Origin: UBA724 sp049596815 | GTDB lineage: Bacteria; Bacteroidota; Bacteroidia; Flavobacteriales; Flavobacteriaceae | NCBI GenBank assembly: GCA_049596815.1 | Contig: JBMYLY010000019.1 | Span: 1 to 24,703, forward strand | Direction of reading: 5' to 3' | DNA length: 24,703 nt | Shown: in pieces, positions 8,141 through 14,737 of the stretch | How the letters are laid out: every line of letters begins with the position of its first letter | Position numbering within the stretch: position 1 is the stretch's first letter | Made by a program: the position numbers and the translations under genes | The notes under the pieces: model-generated | What the model was told of the DNA's origin: nothing | Seen by the model: the letters and a program-made list of their open reading frames with translations, nothing else | Databases searched by the model: none

Positions 8141-9277
8141 TTAAAAGAATACCCCGATTCCCATGTTAAACTGACCCACACGATCTGATCCTTCTACAGC
8201 AGTGCCTTTGGACTGGTAATCGGCTTTAAACACGGCGCCATTGGCCAAGTGATAGGAGAAACCATAGGTAAACTCATTCCGATGATAAGCATCGTTTGCA
8301 GCGAGCAAACCTGCAGTTTCGGCATGGGTGTCAAAGTTTTCATAGCGTACAAAAGCATCAATTCTTTGTTTTTTGCCGGCAGGCAAAACATTGTATGCAG
8401 CTTCAATATAATATCCTCGCATGGCGGAACCCAAGTCTTTATTCCCCGCTGTATTGTAGGCCTCCGTATTGGTCAGAGTACTATTAATATACTGTCCTCT
8501 GGATGAAAAGCGTCCGCGTGTGTAGCGATAATCCAATCCAAACATGCTTAGCCCTACTTGGGATTGTTCGAGATCGGGGGCAGTTGTTTGCGTATTGCCT
8601 AAGTAAGTGGATAGCCCAAGTTTTAGTCCTGGAAGACCATAATACTCCACCTTGGCTGCAAAATTAGTATCTGAACCGACCGACCTGATCCCTTTTTGAC
8701 GCCCTTTGCGAAGTCCATCTGAACCACGTAATACATAAACATCATCAAGATAAGACGCAGAACCTGTCATCAAATAAGCCTGGTAGCGAATCGAAGCTGT
8801 GTTAAAACGACCAGAAACACCAAACCCGATTTCTCTCCAAGTGGTGGGCACCACCTTGCCGTCTAGACTGGGGCGTTCCACGCCGTTATAGGTTGTAGGT
8901 TCGTGGTATTCGTTGATAATCCCCATGGGAACCAACATCAGGCCACCACGAAGGTTTAAGCCTTCTGAAAGATTGTAATTCAAAAACGCTTGTTCTACAA
9001 ACACTTCTTGGACATGCTCATATTCAATTTCAGTAACAAACTGGGTGCGATCGTCAAATTTGTAGGCAAACAACATCACTAATCGCTGCACGTCCAGCTC
9101 CGCAGGGGTTTGGCTACCCTCCAGGTTGTTGTAGGTAATCTCTGCATAGCCTCCAATACTAAGTCCTGAAGTTTTATCAGCAAGATTGGCCATTTGGGTT
9201 TGGGCACTGTTAAAATCTTGTTGGGCAAATAAGAATTGGGAAAAAATGCACAACATTGTAAAAGTTAAATATCTCAT
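8141..9277 (-). CDS. Outer-membrane porin-like beta-barrel protein
   Basis: A 378-residue protein with a signal peptide (MRYLTFTMLCIFSQFLFAQ), alternating amphipathic strands throughout, and a C-terminal phenylalanine (GQFNMGIGVFF) as expected for a substrate of the Bam machinery. The pattern with EYEHVQEVFVEQAFLNY, GLMLVPMG and a following ERPSLDGK segment resembles phosphate-selective-porin-like (OprO/OprP fold) proteins common in Bacteroidota; substrate specificity cannot be read. It heads the module with the FMN-binding and 4-TM genes and has the best-defined protein-gene promoter in the window (9306-9336). Joint regulation suggests that the pore supplies or exports something used by the periplasmic flavoprotein, which is inference. 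Confidence 0.85.
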   Translation of the reverse strand: MRYLTFTMLCIFSQFLFAQQDFNSAQTQMANLADKTSGLSIGGYAEITYNNLEGSQTPAELDVQRLVMLFAYKFDDRTQFVTEIEYEHVQEVFVEQAFLNYNLSEGLNLRGGLMLVPMGIINEYHEPTTYNGVERPSLDGKVVPTTWREIGFGVSGRFNTASIRYQAYLMTGSASYLDDVYVLRGSDGLRKGRQKGIRSVGSDTNFAAKVEYYGLPGLKLGLSTYLGNTQTTAPDLEQSQVGLSMFGLDYRYTRGRFSSRGQYINSTLTNTEAYNTAGNKDLGSAMRGYYIEAAYNVLPAGKKQRIDAFVRYENFDTHAETAGLLAANDAYHRNEFTYGFSYHLANGAVFKADYQSKGTAVEGSDRVGQFNMGIGVFF

Positions 9278-9305
9278 GTTTATTTAGATTAATTAAAAAT
9301 AATAG

Positions 9306-9336
9306 CAAATATACACGCAGCAAAATGTCTAAGCAA
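9306..9336 (-). promoter_or_regulatory. Promoter of the porin/FMN/4-TM operon
   Basis: On the minus strand TTG (9334-9336) is followed, after exactly 20 bases, by TATATTTG (9306-9313), an excellent match to the Bacteroidota vegetative promoter TTTG-N19-21-TAnnTTTG. The -7 element ends 28 bases ahead of the porin ATG. Confidence 0.75.
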
Positions 9337-9337
9337 G

Positions 9338-9362
9338 TTTATTTAGAATTATTTTAAATAAA
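9338..9362. repeat. AT-rich inverted repeat just upstream of the porin promoter
   Basis: TTTATTTA (9338-9345) and TAAATAAA (9355-9362) are perfect 8-base inverted arms around a 9-base spacer. The site sits directly upstream of the -35-like element of the porin promoter. An 11-base stretch, GTTTATTTAGA (9337-9347), recurs at 9278-9288 on the other side of the promoter. It could be an operator, a weak terminator for the porin-distal side, or chance in AT-rich DNA. Confidence 0.4.
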
Positions 9363-9363
9363 G

Positions 9364-10227
9364 TTATGAATAGGAAGCAAACAATTGTGTAGCCTTGTTG
9401 TAAGCCGATTCAAAATGGGCAAGATTGAGCCCATGTGGCAATTTGTTTTCAATAAAAAAATTGATCAATTTTTCTGTAGGCATGTTGCCGATAAGTTCAT
9501 CCTTGGCCATGGGACATCCGCCATATCCTTGAACAGCACCATCAAAGCGATAGCAGCCTCCTTGAAAAGCAGCTGCTACTTTTTCAAACCATTGTTTGGG
9601 GTGGGTGTGAAAATGGGCGCCAAACTCCAAGGCAGGAAATTCGGGAATTAGATGGGAGAATAAATAGGATATATCATGTGGGTTGGCCGTGCCAATTGTA
9701 TCTGAGAGAGAAACAATTTTTACCCCCATTTCAGCTAATTTTTGTGTCCAGGTGGCTACTACATCCACACTCCAAGGGTCTCCGTAGGGATTGCCAAAAC
9801 CCATAGACAGGTAGACCACCAAATGTTTGTTATGAGATTGGGTAAGCTCTAGTATGCTTTGTAACACTCCTACAGATTCCGCTATGGTTTTATGAGTGTT
9901 GCGCATCTGAAAGTTCTCCGAAATGGAAAATGGATACCCCAAAAAATCGATTTTTTCATAACTACATGCCTTTTGAGCGCCCCGTAAATTGGCGACAATG
10001 GCTAACAATCGGGTCTTTGTGTGGGTGGTGTCCAACTGCTCTAAAACAGCTTCTGTGTCTTTCATTTGGGGAACGGCACGTGGCGAGACAAAGCTTCCAA
10101 AGTCCAAGGTGTCAAACCCGACGTCCAACAGCGATTGTAAGTAGCGAACCTTTTGGACGGTAGGAACAAAGGTTTTGATGCCTTGCATGGCATCTCTTGG
10201 ACACTCGATAATTTTTGGGGAAGGCAT
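9364..10227 (-). CDS. Hydroxymethylglutaryl-CoA lyase family enzyme
   Basis: A 287-residue DRE-TIM metallolyase, close to the usual length. It is expected to cleave HMG-CoA to acetoacetate and acetyl-CoA in leucine catabolism. Visible: ECPRDAMQ with R11 and D12 (family norm PRDGLQ), the metal-binding AHFHTH with H205 and H207, and the cysteine loop GYGGCPMAKDELIGNMPTE with C238 matching the catalytic cysteine of human HMG-CoA lyase. The A-M in place of G-L in the first motif is a mild departure. No other leucine-degradation gene is nearby, and it is divergent from the DUF3050 gene. A related lyase of the same superfamily is possible, but the GGCPMA-NMPTE loop favours HMG-CoA lyase. Confidence 0.88.
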   Translation of the reverse strand: MPSPKIIECPRDAMQGIKTFVPTVQKVRYLQSLLDVGFDTLDFGSFVSPRAVPQMKDTEAVLEQLDTTHTKTRLLAIVANLRGAQKACSYEKIDFLGYPFSISENFQMRNTHKTIAESVGVLQSILELTQSHNKHLVVYLSMGFGNPYGDPWSVDVVATWTQKLAEMGVKIVSLSDTIGTANPHDISYLFSHLIPEFPALEFGAHFHTHPKQWFEKVAAAFQGGCYRFDGAVQGYGGCPMAKDELIGNMPTEKLINFFIENKLPHGLNLAHFESAYNKATQLFASYS

Positions 10228-10231
10228 AGAC

Positions 10232-10239
10232 CAAATGTA
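10232..10239 (-). promoter_or_regulatory. -7 element placed for a nearly leaderless HMG-CoA lyase transcript
   Basis: The minus strand reads TACATTTG, a full TAnnTTTG match, only 4 bases before the ATG at 10227. Transcription normally begins about 5-7 bases past this element, so the mRNA would start at or next to the ATG. No TTG is found at the usual upstream distance. Confidence 0.35.
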
Positions 10240-10287
10240 CTTATTTTCAAGTGATTCTTCTGATTTTTAGTATTGGATCGTTCTGCG

Positions 10288-10295
10288 TATTTTTG
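10288..10295 (+). promoter_or_regulatory. Possible -7 element for the DUF3050 gene
   Basis: TATTTTTG matches TAnnTTTG and ends 20 bases before the ATG at 10316. The expected upstream TTG at 19-21 bases is absent; the nearest TTG is 12 bases away. Confidence 0.35.
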
Positions 10296-10315
10296 TTGCT
10301 GAAAAAGAAAAATTG

Positions 10316-11086
10316 ATGAATTTCCAAAATGAAAAGCTTGCAGCTCTGAGCGAGCGTCTTATTCAACACCCACTTTACAACCAACTGCACAGCCTTGATG
10401 CCATTAAAACATTTATGGAGGTGCATGCTTTTGCTGTGTGGGACTTTATGTCTTTGGTGAAGTTTTTACAACAAAAGCTCACATGTGTACAAACCCCGTG
10501 GGTTCCCGCGGGTAGTCCCTCTACCCGTAGGCTGATCAATGAAATCGTTTGGGGTGAAGAAAGCGATGTTGATGCTGAAGGCAATCCGGTCAGTCATTTT
10601 GAGTTGTATCTACAAGCCATGGAAGCTGTCGGAGCTGATACACGCCCGATTGAAAATTTTGTAAAACACATCCAAAACGGCACTCCTTGGAGAGACGCAC
10701 TCGTATTGTCCAATGCGCCCAAGTCAGCGGTAGATTTTGTCACCTCTACAATGGAGTGGATCGAACAAGGCAAAGTGCATGTGGTGGCAGGGGTGTTTAC
10801 ATTTGGTAGGGAAGACCTTATTCCTGATGTATTTATCGAGCTTGTGAGAAGTTTGTCAAAACAACCCGAAACCGGCGCCGCTACCCTACTCTATTATTTG
10901 GAACGCCACATTGAAGTTGACGGAGACACACACGGTCCCATGGCCTTGCAAATGATTGAGGAATTGTGTGGTGATGACAAGGACAAACAGCATCAAGCTA
11001 TGGAGGCTGCCTGTGAGGCACTACAAGCAAGGATTGACTTATGGGATGGTATTGCCCAACTACTTCCGGTTCAGCGTGTTGCCTAA
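10316..11086 (+). CDS. DUF3050 family protein (haem-oxygenase-like fold, possible metalloenzyme)
   Basis: A 256-residue cytoplasmic, largely helical protein that I recognise as DUF3050. Conserved-looking patterns are FMEVHAFAVWDFMSLVKFLQ near 33-52, NEIVWGEESD (about 75-84), SHFELYLQAMEAVGA (about 93-107) and YYLERHIEVDGDTHGPMA (about 193-210). Many His, Glu and Asp residues fall at helix positions that could bind metal: H37, E76, E81/E82, H94, E96, H198, D202 and H206. D202-x3-H206 recalls the last ligand motif of haem-oxygenase-like diiron oxidases; that link is inference, as the family has no settled function known to me. I chose the ATG at 10316 over the TTG just before it. No partner gene indicates a pathway. 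Confidence 0.85.
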   Translation: MNFQNEKLAALSERLIQHPLYNQLHSLDAIKTFMEVHAFAVWDFMSLVKFLQQKLTCVQTPWVPAGSPSTRRLINEIVWGEESDVDAEGNPVSHFELYLQAMEAVGADTRPIENFVKHIQNGTPWRDALVLSNAPKSAVDFVTSTMEWIEQGKVHVVAGVFTFGREDLIPDVFIELVRSLSKQPETGAATLLYYLERHIEVDGDTHGPMALQMIEELCGDDKDKQHQAMEAACEALQARIDLWDGIAQLLPVQRVA

Positions 11087-11121
11087 AACCCTTATATTTA
11101 AGACATATTAAACTAATTTTC

Positions 11122-12147
11122 ATGAAAAAGAACTTTTTTCTAACCGCTTTGTGTGCACTTGCTTACACTACCCATATTCTTGGTCAAAACCCCGCTGACT
11201 ACGCAGCCTCGATTTCGAGCGAAGAACTCAAAACGCATTTGTACACATACGCTTCTGATGAATTTGCAGGACGTGAAACTGGGACTGAGGGCGAGCAAAA
11301 AGCCATCCATTTTTTGAAAAATTATTACGAAACCATAGGGGTTGCAGGAGGTAATACTGACAACACCTATTTTCAGACAATGGAACTCACCACACGCCGT
11401 GGAAACACCTTAGACGGCACCAATGTGTTGGCATACATTCCTGGCTCCGACAAAAAAGAGGAAGTATTGGTAATTACTTCACACCTCGACCACATAGGCG
11501 TTGAACCCGATGGTCAAATAAATAATGGAGCCGATGATGACGGTTCGGGCACAGTGGCGATGATGGAAATCGCGGAAGCTTTCCAACAGGCAGTTGAAAA
11601 AGGTGAAGGACCCAGAAGGTCGATTTTGTTCCTCCATGTTTCTGGAGAAGAAAAAGGCTTGTTAGGCTCAAAATACTACACTGACAACCCGGTGTATCCT
11701 CTAGAAAATACCGTAACCAACCTCAATATTGATATGATCGGACGGGTCGATTCTTTGCACTTGGACCAACCCGACTATATGTACCTGATCGGATCAGACA
11801 TTCTTTCTGACGATCTCCATGAGGTTTCTGAAGTGGCCAACCAACAGTATGTCAATTTGAATATAGATTACCGCTACAACGACCCGACCACCTTGGTTTG
11901 GGAGCGCGGTCGCTATCGTGAAAACCGCTACTACTACCGCTCTGACCACTACCACTTTATTAAAAACAACATTCCGGCCATCTTCTATTTTAATGGCACC
12001 CACCCGGACTACCATGCACCGACAGACACACCAGAAAAGATCGACTACGATCTGCTAGAAAAGCGTACCAAGTTGATTTTTCATACGGCCTGGGCCATCG
12101 TCAACAGAGAAGATCGAATCCGACTTGATGAGGAAAAGAAAGAATAG
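11122..12147 (+). CDS. Secreted M28 family zinc aminopeptidase
   Basis: A 341-residue protein with a signal peptide (MKKNFFLTALCALAYTTHILGQ). The M28 fold carries the expected two-zinc ligands: H121 in SHLDH, with D123 beside it; D138 in NNGADDDGSG; the base and ligand pair E176-E177 in SGEEKGLLGS; D204 in NIDMIGR; and H298 in HPDYH. The protein is thus complete and probably active, releasing N-terminal residues from peptides in the periplasm or outside the cell. The reading frame is open 81 bases further upstream inside the previous gene, but only the ATG at 11122 starts with a signal peptide. It is followed after 3 bases by the SOUL gene. Confidence 0.93.
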   Translation: MKKNFFLTALCALAYTTHILGQNPADYAASISSEELKTHLYTYASDEFAGRETGTEGEQKAIHFLKNYYETIGVAGGNTDNTYFQTMELTTRRGNTLDGTNVLAYIPGSDKKEEVLVITSHLDHIGVEPDGQINNGADDDGSGTVAMMEIAEAFQQAVEKGEGPRRSILFLHVSGEEKGLLGSKYYTDNPVYPLENTVTNLNIDMIGRVDSLHLDQPDYMYLIGSDILSDDLHEVSEVANQQYVNLNIDYRYNDPTTLVWERGRYRENRYYYRSDHYHFIKNNIPAIFYFNGTHPDYHAPTDTPEKIDYDLLEKRTKLIFHTAWAIVNREDRIRLDEEKKE

Positions 12148-12150
12148 CCC

Positions 12151-12714
12151 ATGAGAATTCTTTTGTTTTGTATCACTTTTAGCAGTCTTGTGATGAGTCA
12201 GAAATACGAATCCCAACCTTATGAAGTAATAAAAAGTTTGGGCGCGATTGAATTGCGCTACTACCCACCCGCTGTGATGGCCGAGGTGCAGTCAGTCAAC
12301 AATTCCAATAACAACTTTTCTGATTTGTTCCGCTATATTTCAGGCAACAATGCCCGAAATGAGGAAATTGCCATGACCACACCCGTGCACATGCAAAGTG
12401 ACGGAAACAGCAATCGCATGGCATTTGTGTTACCCAAAAAATACAACAAGGACACAGCACCCGCCCCTACAAACTCAAATATCAAAGTGTATACCTCTGA
12501 CCCCGGTTATTTTGCTGCTGTTCGCTATGGGGGCTATAGCAATGCGGAAAAGGTTCGAACACATACACAGCAATTGCTCAACGGTTTGGAGGAAAAAGGC
12601 ATCGAAGTTTTGGGTGAATTGGTGGTTTTGTCTTATGACAGCCCCTATAAATTTTACAACAGACGCAACGAAGTGTTGGTCCAGGTGCGCCTATTGATTG
12701 AGGATGAAAATTAA
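12151..12714 (+). CDS. SOUL family haem-binding-like protein, exported
   Basis: A 187-residue protein with a short signal peptide ending near VMSQ and a full SOUL domain: YESQPYEVIKSLGAIELRYYPP at the start, ISGNNARNEEIAMTTPV in the middle and RYGGYSNAEKV later, all typical. SOUL proteins of animals bind haem; the bacterial ones have no settled role, so haem binding here is a family-based guess. It begins 3 bases after the M28 peptidase stop, so the two exported proteins share a transcript. A hairpin overlaps and follows its stop codon. Confidence 0.9.
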   Translation: MRILLFCITFSSLVMSQKYESQPYEVIKSLGAIELRYYPPAVMAEVQSVNNSNNNFSDLFRYISGNNARNEEIAMTTPVHMQSDGNSNRMAFVLPKKYNKDTAPAPTNSNIKVYTSDPGYFAAVRYGGYSNAEKVRTHTQQLLNGLEEKGIEVLGELVVLSYDSPYKFYNRRNEVLVQVRLLIEDEN

Positions 12715-12738
12715 GGCGATGCCAAGGCACCACCTTAA
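12711..12738. terminator. Shared hairpin terminator between convergent SOUL and membrane-protein genes
   Basis: Two 13-base arms (12711-12723 and 12726-12738) pair with two A-C mismatches around a tight loop. On the minus strand the hairpin is followed by TTTT, suiting termination of the minus-strand membrane-protein transcript; on the plus strand only TT follows. The left arm includes the SOUL stop codon. Confidence 0.5.
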
Positions 12739-12755
12739 TTAGCAGAACTAGGGTC

Positions 12756-13175
12756 CTATTTTGTAATAGCCACTTTATTGGACAACACCATATAAATGGC
12801 TACTAGCGGTAAGACCGCCAACACGATGTGGAAATAAGAAGCAAAATCAGGAACGTCGCTGTTACATACAATATATACCCCAAACACATTGATGACCACA
12901 AGTGAAGTATAGATTTTAATAGCCGCCGACTTGGCAAGTTTGCTGCCGTCATAAGGCAACTTGTTGGGAATGGCCAAGACACTTTGAATAACCCAAAGAG
13001 ATGCGACAGCTAAGTGGATCATTTCTTGGTTGTCGGCATAAAATCCGAGTTCAGAAAAGACAACAATCAGGCCGTAAACAAAATATCCAATATTGAAATA
13101 AACCCTGTTTTTTTTAAATACGCCTATTAGTGTGATCAACACACAGGCAGATGCAATAATAATTTGTAATAACAT
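12756..13175 (-). CDS. Hypothetical multi-pass membrane protein
   Basis: A 139-residue protein that I do not recognise. It is hydrophobic throughout, with four or five membrane segments at about residues 2-20, 27-46, 53-70, 85-104 and 113-132, joined by short loops, one of them with NKLPYDGSK. The frame remains open 138 bases further upstream, but that would run through the tRNA terminator and part of the tRNA-His gene, so the ATG at 13175 is the credible start. It stands alone between a terminator on its upstream side and a hairpin at its end, and so is probably a single-gene transcript. No catalytic motif is visible. Confidence 0.7.
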   Translation of the reverse strand: MLLQIIIASACVLITLIGVFKKNRVYFNIGYFVYGLIVVFSELGFYADNQEMIHLAVASLWVIQSVLAIPNKLPYDGSKLAKSAAIKIYTSLVVINVFGVYIVCNSDVPDFASYFHIVLAVLPLVAIYMVLSNKVAITK

Positions 13176-13241
13176 TTTAGTTTGTTTTTTTGTTAGTGTG
13201 TTAAAAGTAATAAAAAGAAATCCAAAGGGTCCAAAACACAA

Positions 13242-13269
13242 AAAACCCCTCGAAATCTCGAAGGGTTTT
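13242..13269 (-). terminator. Rho-independent terminator of tRNA-His
   Basis: A 12-base stem (13242-13253 with 13258-13269, one G-T wobble) and a 4-base loop begin 5 bases past the tRNA 3' end. On the minus strand the hairpin arm ends in a run of T. The same hairpin separates the tRNA from the membrane-protein gene downstream. Confidence 0.8.
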
Positions 13270-13273
13270 GATG

Positions 13274-13348
13274 GGTGGAAGACCGGTCTCGAACCGGCGA
13301 CCTCTAGAACCACAATCTAGCGCTCTAACCAACTGAGCTACAACCACC
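13274..13348 (-). tRNA. tRNA-His (anticodon GTG)
   Basis: The minus strand folds into a full cloverleaf: D stem GCTC/GAGC, anticodon stem CTAGA/TCTAG around the loop TTGTGGT with anticodon GTG, variable loop AGGTC, and T stem GCCGG/CCGGT around TTCGAGA. A G at position -1 (13348) faces C73 (13274), the identity element of histidine tRNAs, here encoded in the DNA. The 3' CCA is not encoded. In the acceptor stem, GTGGTTG against CTTCCAC leaves two adjacent U-U oppositions at 5-68 and 6-67. The gene has its own promoter upstream and a terminator downstream. Confidence 0.95.
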
Positions 13349-13359
13349 GTAATCGGGCG

Positions 13360-13391
13360 CAAATGTACGGGTTTTTACAATTTGCTTCAAA
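13360..13391 (-). promoter_or_regulatory. Promoter of tRNA-His
   Basis: On the minus strand TTTG (13388-13391) is followed after 20 bases by TACATTTG (13360-13367), a near-perfect Bacteroidota promoter. The -7 element ends 11 bases before the tRNA 5' G, leaving a very short leader. Confidence 0.8.
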
Positions 13392-13402
13392 ATATTTTAT
13401 GC

Positions 13403-14125
13403 CTATATCAAATCAGAAAGGCTGGCTACCGCCAACTGTCTTTGGGAGGTAAAGCCCTCGGCATAGGTCACACCCACGACTCGGCCCAAATCGGCAGCCC
13501 GATGGCGAATGCTATCCAAAAAATTCTTACTGCTAATCGGTGTTTCAGGTTCATCAGAGTTGGGATCATAAAACTGGGATGCATAAGCCTCGACAGCTTT
13601 TAACTTGTGTTCTATATAACCACTGATGTCTACCGCAACATCTACAGCATCGTTATTCCACTGCATATAGTGATACACCTGACTGGGGCGCCATGCTTCT
13701 TGTATGTTATTCCCGTCATGGGTTTCTATCTTTCGCAATCCGCTCAAAAAGCAAGCCTCATGCACAAGGGCTGCCGCACGGCCATGGTCTACATGACGGT
13801 CACTTCGGGCGTTGCACAACACCATCTTGGGACTGAATTTTCGCAAAACACGAATCACTTCCAACTGATGGGCTTCATCATTTTTAAAAAAACCATCCCT
13901 AAAACCCAGGTTTTCTCGAACCCTCACACCCAAAATGGCCGCAGCTTGTTGTGCCTCCTTGTCGCGAATGTCTGCTGAACCGCGTGTACCCAACTCCCCT
14001 CGAGTCAAATCAATGATACCCACACTTTTTCCCGCGGCGATTTCTTTGGCTAAGGTACCGCCACAGCCCAACTCCACATCATCGGGATGTGCGCCAAAAG
14101 CGAGTATGTCTAGGTTTTTTTCCAT
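13403..14125 (-). CDS. bshB1: Bacillithiol biosynthesis deacetylase BshB1
   Basis: A 240-residue LmbE-family zinc deacetylase of typical length. The zinc and catalytic motifs are present: AHPDD at 12-16 (H13, D15, D16) and HVDH at 111-114 (H114). It removes acetyl from GlcNAc-malate to give GlcN-malate, the second step of bacillithiol synthesis, in the cytoplasm. The length and motifs FKNDEAHQLEVIRVLRKFSP and FLSGLRKIET fit BshB1 rather than the shorter BshB2. It begins 2 bases after the stop of the glutathione-peroxidase-like gene and must share its transcript. bshA and bshC are not in the window. Confidence 0.93.
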   Translation of the reverse strand: MEKNLDILAFGAHPDDVELGCGGTLAKEIAAGKSVGIIDLTRGELGTRGSADIRDKEAQQAAAILGVRVRENLGFRDGFFKNDEAHQLEVIRVLRKFSPKMVLCNARSDRHVDHGRAAALVHEACFLSGLRKIETHDGNNIQEAWRPSQVYHYMQWNNDAVDVAVDISGYIEHKLKAVEAYASQFYDPNSDEPETPISSKNFLDSIRHRAADLGRVVGVTYAEGFTSQRQLAVASLSDLI

Positions 14126-14127
14126 TG

Positions 14128-14682
14128 CTAACTTTTAATCCATTGAAGGATCTTTTCATCATCTGGCTGAGTACGAGGTCCAACTACATCGACCAACTGA
14201 CCGTTTTCATCGAGGAGGTATTTTTGGAAGTTCCAGCTCACACTAGAGTCTTTTACCCCGTTTTTTTGTTTTTGGGTCAAAAACTGATACACCGGATGCT
14301 TACCACTTCCTTTGACTGATATTTTAGACATCACAGGAAAGCTAACCCCGTAATTTTTTTGACAGAAAGCACTGATTTCAGCATCTGTTCCTGGCTCTTG
14401 CCAAAGAAAATTGTTGGCTGGAAATCCTACGATGACAAAACCACTTTCTTTGTATTGCTCATACAAAGCCTGCAGTTTTTCGTACTGAGGTGTCAGCCCA
14501 CATTTGGAAGCGGTGTTGACGACCATGACTTTTTTGCCTTTTAGTGTGCTAAAATCAAAATCATCTCCGTTGATGTCAGTAACTATAAATTGGTGAATAC
14601 TTGTGCTCATATTGGGCGTTTGGGATTGAAGGGTGGAGATTACACAACAGAAAACCCCGACCCATGTCGCAATCTTTTTCAT
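14128..14682 (-). CDS. Exported glutathione-peroxidase-like thiol peroxidase
   Basis: A 184-residue protein with a signal peptide (cleavage near TLQSQ) and a complete Gpx domain. The catalytic residues are C61 in NTASKCGLT, Q95 in NNFLWQEP, and W150-N151 in VSWNFQKYL. The peroxidatic residue is cysteine, not selenocysteine. A second cysteine, C107 in SAFCQKNYG, sits where two-cysteine, thioredoxin-dependent members have their resolving cysteine; this is read from spacing (46 residues) and is an inference. It is expected to reduce hydroperoxides in the periplasm. It directly precedes bshB1, separated by 2 bases. Confidence 0.92.
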   Translation of the reverse strand: MKKIATWVGVFCCVISTLQSQTPNMSTSIHQFIVTDINGDDFDFSTLKGKKVMVVNTASKCGLTPQYEKLQALYEQYKESGFVIVGFPANNFLWQEPGTDAEISAFCQKNYGVSFPVMSKISVKGSGKHPVYQFLTQKQKNGVKDSSVSWNFQKYLLDENGQLVDVVGPRTQPDDEKILQWIKS

Positions 14683-14693
14683 TCTTTTTCTTG

Positions 14694-14701
14694 CAAAAGT
14701 A
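14694..14701 (-). promoter_or_regulatory. Likely -7 element for the gpx-bshB1 transcript
   Basis: The minus strand reads TACTTTTG, matching TAnnTTTG, 12 bases ahead of the ATG at 14682. The nearest suitable TTG is 24 bases upstream, slightly beyond the usual 19-21. Confidence 0.45.
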
Positions 14702-14737
14702 TTAAATCTACAATTAGTTGATTTTCAACAGGAAATT

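Noticed and set aside
13176..13313. N-terminal extension of the small membrane protein back into the tRNA-His gene
   Set aside because: It would translate the tRNA terminator and part of the tRNA; the ATG at 13175 opens directly on a membrane helix.
12756..14682. Genomic island integrated at tRNA-His
   Set aside because: No integrase, no repeated tRNA 3' end in the window and neighbours are core genes.
14717..14729. Small hairpin GTTGA/TCAAC between clpS and gpx
   Set aside because: Only 5 pairs, no T-run on either strand; too weak to call a terminator.
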